Assembly (NCBI GenBank): GCA_964417685.1
Contig: CAYQIT010000005.1
Span: forward strand, 1 to 56,469
Direction: 5' to 3'
Source of the DNA: CAJQGY01 sp964417685
GTDB taxonomy: Bacteria > Pseudomonadota > Gammaproteobacteria > Magnimaribacterales > D2472
DNA: 56,469 bases
Below are positions 50,331 to 56,469 of this stretch, one piece after another (positions within the stretch are counted from its first letter, which is position 1; each line of letters opens with the position of its first letter). The notes under the pieces are model-generated. The model was not told where the DNA came from. It searched no databases and worked only from the letters and a program-made list of their open reading frames with translations. The position numbers were made by a program, and so were the translations under genes.

Positions 50331-51311
50331 ATGACAAACTACAAAACATATGAATATATTTGGCTTGATGGATATAAGCCAGAATCATCAATGAGAAGTA
50401 AGGTTAAGGCTACAGACGCTGAAACACCTCCAGACTGGTCTTTTGATGGTTCATCAACACAACAAGCAGAGGGAGGAAGCTCAGATTGTTTGCTACTTCC
50501 AGTTCAAACCTATTCAAATCCTAATGGGCATGATTTAGTAATGACACAAGTTCAATCTGCAGATCATACAACGCACCCATCTAATTTTAGAGCAGCAGCT
50601 GAAGCTGTAGTTACTGATGAATGGTGGTTTGGTTTTGAGCAAGAGTACTTCTTAACAGATCCAGAAACTGGTGAGCCTTTAGGCTGGGAAAATGGTGAGC
50701 CTAGAGCCCAAGGTGACTTCTATTGTGGAGTTGGTGCTGGGAATGTAGTGGGTAGAGAAATTTCTGATGCTCATTTACAAGCATGTCTTGATCTTGGAAT
50801 TACATTAACTGGAACAAATGCTGAAGTAGCTCTTGGACAGTGGGAATACCAATGTCTTGGAAAGGGCATAAAAGCAGCTGATGACTTATGGGTAAGTAGA
50901 TATCTACTATACAAAATAGCTGAAGAATTTGGAGTGGGTGTTAATATTCATCCTAAACCAAAAACTGGTGACTGGAACGGTTCTGGAATGCACACTAACT
51001 TCTCGAATGAAGAAATGCGCTCAAACGGGTCTGAAGAACTATTCACATCAATGTGCGATAAGCTCGGTGAAGTACATGAAGAAGGTATAGCATCTTATGG
51101 GTCTGATAATGATATGAGATTAACTGGCCTTCATGAAACACAAAGCATTGATACATTCTCTTATGGCGTAAGTGATAGAGGAGCTAGTATTCGTATACCT
51201 GTCTATACTGTGGAACATAATTGGAATGGCTATCTTGAAGATAGAAGACCAGCCTCAAATGCTGATCCATACAAAATTCTGGAACACATTGTAGGAACTT
51301 TAACTAAATAA
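50331..51311 (+). CDS. glnII: Glutamine synthetase type II (GSII, eukaryote-like)
   Basis: 326 residues, much shorter than the 469-residue GSI of most bacteria. It has the GSII layout: YKTYEYIWLDGY, PPDWSFDGSST, WFGFEQEYFL, GTNAEVALGQWEYQ, GDWNGSGMHTNFS and DRGASIRIP. It makes glutamine from glutamate, ammonia and ATP in the cytosol. GSII lacks the adenylylation loop with its Tyr, so GlnE control is not expected and regulation should be mainly transcriptional. It has a strong ribosome binding site, a sigma-54-type promoter with NtrC-type sites upstream and a terminator before ntrB. It is the only glutamine synthetase in the window; whether a GSI exists elsewhere is unknown. Confidence 0.95.
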   Translation: MTNYKTYEYIWLDGYKPESSMRSKVKATDAETPPDWSFDGSSTQQAEGGSSDCLLLPVQTYSNPNGHDLVMTQVQSADHTTHPSNFRAAAEAVVTDEWWFGFEQEYFLTDPETGEPLGWENGEPRAQGDFYCGVGAGNVVGREISDAHLQACLDLGITLTGTNAEVALGQWEYQCLGKGIKAADDLWVSRYLLYKIAEEFGVGVNIHPKPKTGDWNGSGMHTNFSNEEMRSNGSEELFTSMCDKLGEVHEEGIASYGSDNDMRLTGLHETQSIDTFSYGVSDRGASIRIPVYTVEHNWNGYLEDRRPASNADPYKILEHIVGTLTK

Positions 51312-51321
51312 ATAGCACTAT

Positions 51322-51347
51322 GGCCCCTCATAGAGGGGCCGTTTTTT
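51322..51347 (+). terminator. Intrinsic terminator between glnA and ntrB
   Basis: A perfect eight-base-pair GC-rich stem, GGCCCCTC (51322-51329) with GAGGGGCC (51333-51340), a three-base loop and six T residues after one G. It should end most glnA transcripts so that ntrB-ntrC is read at a lower level, as in the enteric glnALG operon. Confidence 0.88.
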
Positions 51348-51353
51348 AAATGA

Positions 51354-52433
51354 ATGATTAAACCGGAAGAATTAAATACCTCAATATTAAATCAACTATC
51401 TTCCGAGATTATTATCTTAGATCAAAATCTCAAAAGTATTTGGGTAAATGAATCAGCGCTAAATAACGGCTGGTCAATTCAACAAAATATAGATTTGATA
51501 ACTGATCAATACCCACTTGAAAAAAATAAAGCATTAATAGATATGCTTAATTCAACTATTTCAAAAACAGGATCTTTTACTAAAAGAGATCTTGAATTAG
51601 TCTCTAAGGATGGTGACAAAAGAATTGTTGATTTGACAGCTTCTTTTAGCGAAAAATATGATTCATTAATTTTAGAAATAAAATGTGTTGATAGTTTAAA
51701 TAAAATAATTGATTCAACCAAAATATTTTCAACTCAAAAAATTGCTGCTAATCTTGCAAGAACATTGGCTCACGAGGTTAAAAATCCACTATCCGGTATT
51801 AAAGGTAGTGCTCAAATTTTATCCTCAAAACTTGATGATGATTATTCAAAAAAGTTTCTTAAAATCATTATTGATGAGACTGAGCGTCTAAATGGAATAG
51901 TTACTAGAATTCTGACCCCTCCTCAAAAACCAAACCAGGAAAAATTTAATATTCACTCTGCACTAGAAAAAGTTTATGCGCTTGCTGAGGCTGAATTGAC
52001 TGAAAACCTTAAGTTAAGAAGAGACTACGACCCAAGCATTCCCGAACTAGATGGAGATGAAGATTTATTTATACAAGCTGTGCTAAATATTGTTAAAAAT
52101 GCTCAGCAGGCCATGATTGATATTAATAGCTCTGAAATAACAATAAAATCGAGAATTCAATACAGTAAACCGGTTAATGGAGTAATGCATCTAACAGTTT
52201 GTTGTATAGATATAATAGATAATGGCCCAGGCATACCTGAGGAAATGCAAGAACATGTATTTTTTCCAATGATATCTTCTAAAGAAGATGGCTCCGGACT
52301 AGGGCTATCAATTGCCCAAGATATAATAAGAGTTCATGGAGGGGGTATCTCATTTTCTTCAAGACCTGGGGAAACTATATTCTCAATATTAATTCCTCTC
52401 GGACTCAAAAATATAAGGACTGAAAGTGCATAA
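51354..52433 (+). CDS. glnL: Nitrogen regulation sensor kinase NtrB (GlnL)
   Basis: 359 residues, soluble. A PAS-like N-terminal half is followed by the dimerisation and phospho-acceptor helix LAHEVKNPLSGIKG with His140, then HATPase_c boxes (NIVKNAQQAM, DNGPGIPEE, SGLGLSIAQDI). Under nitrogen limitation it phosphorylates NtrC; glutamine signals it through PII. No PII gene is in the window. The first ATG upstream meets a stop at once, so this start is used. The stop overlaps ntrC by eight bases. Confidence 0.95.
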   Translation: MIKPEELNTSILNQLSSEIIILDQNLKSIWVNESALNNGWSIQQNIDLITDQYPLEKNKALIDMLNSTISKTGSFTKRDLELVSKDGDKRIVDLTASFSEKYDSLILEIKCVDSLNKIIDSTKIFSTQKIAANLARTLAHEVKNPLSGIKGSAQILSSKLDDDYSKKFLKIIIDETERLNGIVTRILTPPQKPNQEKFNIHSALEKVYALAEAELTENLKLRRDYDPSIPELDGDEDLFIQAVLNIVKNAQQAMIDINSSEITIKSRIQYSKPVNGVMHLTVCCIDIIDNGPGIPEEMQEHVFFPMISSKEDGSGLGLSIAQDIIRVHGGGISFSSRPGETIFSILIPLGLKNIRTESA

Positions 52434-53808
52434 AGTTTGGCTAGCAGATGATGATGAGGCAATAAGAATTGTTCTTGAAGAGAGCCTTAAAAATTCAGGA
52501 TATGCAACTTCTACATTTTCAAATGCATCTGACCTTATTGAAGAATTAAACTCAGATACCCCAGATTTAATAATTACAGACGTGCACATGCCTGGCATGC
52601 ATGGTTATGACTTATTAAAACATATCAATAATAACCACTCTGAGCTGCCTGTAATAATAATGACTGCTTTTGCAGATATGCAAGCTGCAGTGGATTCTTA
52701 TGGAAGTGGAGCGTTTGAATATATTCCTAAGCCATTTGATTTAGATGAAACAATAAAGATTGTACAAAGAGCTCTTGAAAAGAAACCATCTACAAGAGGT
52801 CTTAAAGCATCTCCTAAAACAGACATTATTGGTAAAGCACAATCCATGCAGATGGTTTTTCGAGCAATTGGTAAACTTTCAAATACTAATGCTACTGTTC
52901 TCGTTCAGGGTGAGTCTGGTACAGGAAAAGAATTAATTGCCAAATCTCTTCACAAGAATAGCCCAAGACATGATATGCCTTTCATTGCTCTAAATATGGC
53001 TGATATCCCGAAAGAGCTGGTTGAGTCTGAGTTATTTGGGCATGAAAAAGGCGCTTTTACTGGCGCTGTTGATAGAAGATTGGGGAGGTTTGAGCAAGCA
53101 AATGGAGGGACGCTGTTCCTTGATGAGATTGGTGATATGCCTTTAGACTCTCAAACTAGGTTATTGAGGGTATTATCTAATAAAGAATTTTATAGAGTTG
53201 GTGGGGATAAGCCCATTAAGACTGATGTAAGAATAATAGCTGCAACCCATCAAAATCTTCATAATTTAGTTTCTCAATCTAAGTTTAGAGAAGACTTATT
53301 CTATAGATTAAATGTAATCAAGATTGATGTACCTCCTCTTAGAGAAAGAAAAGATGATATTGAATTATTAGCAAAATATTTTTTAAAGAAAAACTCAGAT
53401 GCTACTGGTGAAGAGCTTCGTGTGTTATCCAATGAAACAATTGATGCATTAAATAAATATCAATGGCCAGGTAATGTAAGGCAGCTTGAAAATACATGCT
53501 ATTGGTTAACACTTATGAGTCCAACACAAAATGTTCAACCATTAGACCTCCCAAATGAAATATTAGAATTTAGTACAGGCATGTCCATTGACTCAGGTTC
53601 CTTGTGGGAAGATGGTTTTGTGTCTTGGTTAAGAAACATAGTTGATTCTGAAGAAACAGGTGTGCTTGATTTTGTTAATCCAAAGATTGAAAAATTACTT
53701 ATCAAAACTGCTCTTGAAAAAACAAATGGCAAAAAAAATGATGCTGCAAACTTGCTTGGATGGGGAAGAAATACTCTTGCTAAAAAAATTAAAGAATTAG
53801 GTATTTAA
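52426..53808 (+). CDS. glnG: Nitrogen regulatory protein NtrC (GlnG)
   Basis: 460 residues, GTG start. A receiver domain carries acidic residues in LADDDEA and the phospho-Asp52 in IITDVHMPG. An AAA+ domain has GESGTGKE and the sigma-54 contact loop GAFTGA in HEKGAFTGAVDRR. A Fis-type helix-turn-helix (DAANLLGWGRNTLAKKI) ends the protein. It binds upstream sites and activates RpoN polymerase, so the organism should have rpoN, outside the window. The short nine-base gap after its partner fits one translational unit. Confidence 0.96.
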   Translation: MHKVWLADDDEAIRIVLEESLKNSGYATSTFSNASDLIEELNSDTPDLIITDVHMPGMHGYDLLKHINNNHSELPVIIMTAFADMQAAVDSYGSGAFEYIPKPFDLDETIKIVQRALEKKPSTRGLKASPKTDIIGKAQSMQMVFRAIGKLSNTNATVLVQGESGTGKELIAKSLHKNSPRHDMPFIALNMADIPKELVESELFGHEKGAFTGAVDRRLGRFEQANGGTLFLDEIGDMPLDSQTRLLRVLSNKEFYRVGGDKPIKTDVRIIAATHQNLHNLVSQSKFREDLFYRLNVIKIDVPPLRERKDDIELLAKYFLKKNSDATGEELRVLSNETIDALNKYQWPGNVRQLENTCYWLTLMSPTQNVQPLDLPNEILEFSTGMSIDSGSLWEDGFVSWLRNIVDSEETGVLDFVNPKIEKLLIKTALEKTNGKKNDAANLLGWGRNTLAKKIKELGI

Positions 53809-53811
53809 TTA

Positions 53812-54228
53812 CTAAATCAATGGAAGGTTATTTACCCTCCACTCAGACATCCCGCCACTTAAAATCAAAGTATCTTTGAAGCCGGATTTTTGTAATATTT
53901 CACCAGCATTTCCTGATTGACTTCCGGTTTCACAGATTAGAACTATAGAAATGTCTTCTCTATTTGGAAGCTCATGTTGTCGTCTTTCAAAATCTGAAAA
54001 AGGTATATTTATAGATCCTGCTATGTGGCCAGCATTAAATTCATCAGATTTTCTAATATCGACAAGCTTAGCCAAGCCTTTGTTATTGATGTTGACTAGC
54101 TCATGAGTAGATATTTTCTTTCCGCCCTTCTTTGATAGAGAGGCAAAAAATAAACTGATAAATATTAAAAGCGGTAATGATAGATACCACTGCTCGAACA
54201 TAAATAAAAAAAACTCAACCATGCTCAT
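53812..54228 (-). CDS. Membrane-anchored rhodanese-like protein (YibN-like)
   Basis: 138 residues with one N-terminal membrane segment (about 14-31) and a cytosolic rhodanese domain. The active-site loop is VLICETGSQSGNA with Cys99, and VDIRKSDEFNAGHIAGSINIP is the usual rhodanese opening, in two parts. YibN of enterics sits next to phosphoglycerate mutase and grxC-secB, and gpmA indeed diverges here after 45 bases. Sulfur transfer is possible; the real function is unknown. Confidence 0.85.
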   Translation of the reverse strand: MSMVEFFLFMFEQWYLSLPLLIFISLFFASLSKKGGKKISTHELVNINNKGLAKLVDIRKSDEFNAGHIAGSINIPFSDFERRQHELPNREDISIVLICETGSQSGNAGEILQKSGFKDTLILSGGMSEWRVNNLPLI

Positions 54229-54273
54229 ATTATCTATTAAAATAACAAAGTTGTATCTTATTATTTTGAAATT

Positions 54274-54897
54274 ATGGCAAAAAGAAACCTAGTGCTTGTA
54301 AGGCATGGACAAAGCGAGTGGAATGCAAAAAATTTATTTACAGGGTGGAAAAACCCTGGCCTCACAGAAACAGGAGTTAAGGAAGCTATTAGTGCAGGAA
54401 AATTAATCAAAGATGAGAAAATTAATTTCGATATTATGTATACATCTGAGCTAATAAGAGCACAGCTTACAGGAAATACTATCTTAGAAATAATCAATCA
54501 GTCAGATATACCTATCATCAAAGATACAGCACTTAATGAAAGAAATTATGGAAGTTTGGCAGGCTTAAATAAAGATGATGCAAGAAAAAAATGGGGAGAA
54601 GAACAGGTTCATATATGGAGAAGGTCTTATGATATCCCTCCCCCAGATGGAGAAAGTTTAAAAAATACTGCTGAAAGAGTTCTTCCATATTTTAATAAAG
54701 AAATTTTGCCAAAAGTGATTTCAGGATCAAATATATTAATTGCTGCCCATGGCAATTCTTTAAGATCTCTAATCATGCAATTAGATGAATTATCAAAAGA
54801 GGAGATATTAAATTTAGAAATCCCGACAGGGGCTCCAATAAAATATATTTTTGATGAATATGGAAAGGTTGTAGAAAAATTTAATTTATTTGAATAA
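54274..54897 (+). CDS. gpmA: 2,3-bisphosphoglycerate-dependent phosphoglycerate mutase
   Basis: 207 residues, shorter than the 250 of Escherichia coli GpmA. VLVRHGQSEWNAKNLFTGW carries the phospho-His, TSELIRAQLTGN the second site, and IAAHGNSLRSLI the last His. Size and the missing C-terminal segment are like the short alphaproteobacterial dPGM. It interconverts 3- and 2-phosphoglycerate in glycolysis. Its operon continues with mutY after six bases. Confidence 0.92.
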   Translation: MAKRNLVLVRHGQSEWNAKNLFTGWKNPGLTETGVKEAISAGKLIKDEKINFDIMYTSELIRAQLTGNTILEIINQSDIPIIKDTALNERNYGSLAGLNKDDARKKWGEEQVHIWRRSYDIPPPDGESLKNTAERVLPYFNKEILPKVISGSNILIAAHGNSLRSLIMQLDELSKEEILNLEIPTGAPIKYIFDEYGKVVEKFNLFE

Positions 54898-54903
54898 TTA
54901 ATC

Positions 54904-55923
54904 TTGAAGCATCCTTCTGAAAGTTTTTCAAAACAAATTATTGAGTGGTATGAGATTAATGGCAGAAAAGAGCTACCTTGGAGAAAAGAAATTACTCCAT
55001 ACAGAGTTTGGATATCTGAAATCATGCTTCAACAAACTCAAGTAAAAACCGTCATCCCCTATTTTGAGAAGTTTCTTGGCACCTTCCCTACAATACAAAG
55101 CATATCTAGTGCGACTGAGGATCAGATTTTAGCTTTATGGTCTGGCCTTGGTTTTTATAGAAGAGCCCAAAATATATTTAAAGCTAAAGAGGTTATAGAT
55201 AAAGAGCATCATGGCATTTTTCCAAAAACTTTTGATGATCTAGAGAGGCTTCCAGGAATTGGCAGATCAACTGCAGGAGCTATTATGGCAATTGCTTACC
55301 AACAACCCTACCCAATATTGGATGCAAATGTAAAAAGAGTTATTCAAAGGTATCTAAAATTACAAACTACTAATAAAACACAGCTTACTAAAAGACTGTG
55401 GTCAGAGTCTGAAAAACTAAAACCGCAGACGAAAATATTTGAATATACACAAGGAATAATGGATATTGGGGCAACAATATGTAAAGCAAAAACTGCAGAC
55501 TGTTCTATGTGTCCTTTGAACCAAAACTGCTTATCAGCATTTTCAGCAGTTAAAAAATTAGATATAAATCAAAATAAAAAAATAGTCAGAAAAGAAAAAA
55601 TTGATTTTATTCTTGCCTACACTAATAAAAAAGCTCTTTTATTTAAAAGAGATGAAAAAAGATACTGGCAGCACCTTTGGGCTCCCTATGAATCCAAAGA
55701 TTCAAAGCAAAAAGTTATAAATAAGAAAAAAGCGTTAAAGTCAAAAAACTTAAAAATAGCTCACAAGCTTTCACACTTAGAGTTAGAGATTAACCTAATG
55801 TTGCTTGAATTTAATGATGAATTTAATATTGCATCAAACATGGAGTATAGTTGGGTAAATAAAAAAAATATCGGAAACTTTGGAATACCTAAACCAATAA
55901 AAAAAATATTATTAGAGTTATGA
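54904..55923 (+). CDS. mutY: Adenine DNA glycosylase MutY
   Basis: 339 residues from TTG 54904. LPWRKEITPYRVWISEIMLQ with catalytic Glu opens the fold (written in part), LPGIGRSTAGAIMAI is the helix-hairpin-helix, ILDANVKRV carries the catalytic Asp, and CKAKTADCSMCPLNQNC binds a 4Fe-4S cluster with the C-x6-C-x2-C-x5-C spacing. The C-terminal NUDIX-like domain senses 8-oxoguanine. It removes A mispaired with 8-oxoG. The stop overlaps the yggX start by four bases. Confidence 0.95.
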   Translation: MKHPSESFSKQIIEWYEINGRKELPWRKEITPYRVWISEIMLQQTQVKTVIPYFEKFLGTFPTIQSISSATEDQILALWSGLGFYRRAQNIFKAKEVIDKEHHGIFPKTFDDLERLPGIGRSTAGAIMAIAYQQPYPILDANVKRVIQRYLKLQTTNKTQLTKRLWSESEKLKPQTKIFEYTQGIMDIGATICKAKTADCSMCPLNQNCLSAFSAVKKLDINQNKKIVRKEKIDFILAYTNKKALLFKRDEKRYWQHLWAPYESKDSKQKVINKKKALKSKNLKIAHKLSHLELEINLMLLEFNDEFNIASNMEYSWVNKKNIGNFGIPKPIKKILLEL

Positions 55924-56189
55924 CAAAAAAAATTCTTTGTAAAAAACTTAATGAAGAGCTTCCTGCTCTTAAAATACCTCCAATGCCGGGACCTAAAGGC
56001 TTAGAACTCATGGAGTCCATTTCTGAAAAAGCGTGGGATCAATGGAGATCACATCAGACCACATTGATCAATGAAAAACATTTGGATATGTCAGATGTAA
56101 AAGATAGAGAATGGCTATTAATCCAAATGGATAAATTCTTTAATAATGAGGATTATGAGAAGCCGTCGGGTTTTAAATCATTAACCTAA
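55920..56189 (+). CDS. yggX: Fe(2+)-trafficking / oxidative protection protein YggX
   Basis: 89 residues. CKKLNEELPALKIPPMPGPKG (split here in reading) and AWDQWRSHQTTLINEKHL are the family signature with one conserved Cys near the start. YggX protects iron-sulfur clusters in enterics; the MutY just upstream carries one. The mutY-yggX order is conserved in gammaproteobacteria. Confidence 0.93.
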   Translation: MTKKILCKKLNEELPALKIPPMPGPKGLELMESISEKAWDQWRSHQTTLINEKHLDMSDVKDREWLLIQMDKFFNNEDYEKPSGFKSLT

Positions 56190-56196
56190 TGTCTTG

Positions 56197-56225
56197 GTGA
56201 CATTGCCTTAAAACTTTCTTATAAT
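56197..56225 (+). promoter_or_regulatory. Promoter of tRNA-Phe
   Basis: GTGACA (56197-56202, five of six) and TATAAT (56220-56225, perfect) are separated by 17 bases and lie 17 bases before the mature tRNA. The predicted start is near 56232, leaving about 10 leader bases. Confidence 0.7.
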
Positions 56226-56241
56226 CCCTTTTCAATAGTGC

Positions 56242-56317
56242 GCCCAGATAGCTCAGTTGGTAGAGCAAAGGACTGAAAATCCTTGTGTCGGTGGTTCGAT
56301 CCCACCTCTGGGCACCA
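56242..56317 (+). tRNA. tRNA-Phe (anticodon GAA)
   Basis: 76 bases with encoded CCA. Acceptor GCCCAGA pairs with TCTGGGC, the anticodon arm is AAGGA-CTGAAAA-TCCTT and the T arm is GGTGG-TTCGATC-CCACC. All four arms pair properly. It has its own promoter and lies between yggX and a minus-strand membrane protein. Confidence 0.97.
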
Positions 56318-56325
56318 TTCCTAGT

Positions 56326-56469
56326 TTACTTAAACCACTTATATGGTTCTTCTCCAGCAACTTTAAAATATACTGCCATATTAATCACATGTGTTATCAG
56401 TAAAGTTGCTGAAATAGCTACAGCCCAAAGAATGTTTCTGTAGTTAAGATGTGCATCAAGTGCAAATAA
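56326..56469 (-). CDS. C-terminal end of an unidentified membrane protein
   Basis: The frame runs in from the right edge (47 codons) and stops at TAA 56328-56326. It contains a membrane segment (NILWAVAISATLLITHVIN) and ends in GEEPYKWFK. I do not recognise the family from this fragment. Codon usage and composition match the surrounding genes. Confidence 0.6.
   Translation of the reverse strand, partial: LFALDAHLNYRNILWAVAISATLLITHVINMAVYFKVAGEEPYKWFK

Noticed and set aside
54627..55025. Open frame of 132 codons opposite gpmA and mutY
   Set aside because: It spans the junction of two clear genes and shows no family features.
56188..56204. Hairpin after yggX as a terminator
   Set aside because: A six-base-pair stem AATGTC/GACATT without a T run; its right arm is part of the tRNA-Phe -35 box.
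1..56469. CRISPR array, insertion sequence, prophage or toxin-antitoxin system
   Set aside because: No spaced direct repeats, transposase, integrase, phage structural gene or toxin-antitoxin pair was seen on either strand; the only long repeat is the tRNA-Ile pair.

Overview
The window is compact, AT-rich bacterial chromosome with gammaproteobacterial gene orders: rsmE-gshB-tonB-ruvX-dnaG-rpoD, fis-purH-purD, lptD-surA-pdxA-rsmA-apaH, yicC/gmk-rpoZ-spoT, ubiC-ubiA, mutY-yggX and a glnA-ntrB-ntrC cluster. Genes mostly abut or overlap by 1-17 bases, no stretch over 300 bases lacks a gene, and I see no insertion sequence, prophage, integrase or CRISPR array. This points to a genome-streamlined, probably marine and oligotrophic gammaproteobacterium. 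SAR86 or a similar clade is my guess from the style of the genome; no marker gene here proves it.

Layout. 1-2330: end fragment of a phosphatidylserine decarboxylase, a broken tRNA copy, a glycosyltransferase and an LpxH-like phosphoesterase, then an intact tRNA-Ile(CAU). The two tRNA copies are direct repeats flanking the two genes. 2331-9291: yrbL-like gene, then a minus-strand operon (rsmE to rpoD) for information processing, glutathione and TonB. 9321-13667: histidine phosphatase, fis, purine genes purH-purD and coq7. 13677-22952: an 11-gene minus-strand operon carrying two SDR oxidoreductases, the AmgK-MurU cell-wall recycling pair, rpe, a DUF192 protein, trpE-G-D-C and an SF2 helicase. 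23000-32592: a DsbA-fold isomerase and the outer-membrane/quality-control operon lptD-surA-pdxA-rsmA-apaH-cca, followed by a folM-like gene and an ACAD10-like kinase. 32585-36992: folK-folB-tsaD, then rpsU-yqeY-rph-pyrE-ribE in the opposite direction. 36969-43015: pyrB, ridA, spoT, rpoZ, gmk, yicC and a YeeZ-like protein. 43071-46622: membrane pyrophosphatase hppA with a perfect terminator, a dicarboxylate/acidic amino-acid symporter, and a small rubredoxin gene that is translationally coupled to it. 46691-50184: ubiC-ubiA-DUF482-yqiB-yqiA. 50185-53808: nitrogen regulon with type II glutamine synthetase, NtrB and NtrC behind a sigma-54-type promoter and NtrC-type sites. 53812-56469: rhodanese, gpmA, mutY, yggX, tRNA-Phe and the end of a membrane protein.

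Most of the content is housekeeping. The points I consider most worth checking are the eukaryote-type (GSII) glutamine synthetase placed under its own NtrB/NtrC and sigma-54 control, the tRNA-repeat-flanked two-gene cassette at the left end, the SF2 helicase translationally coupled to the trp genes, the K+-dependent class of pyrophosphatase, and the possible membrane-anchored alternative form of RidA.
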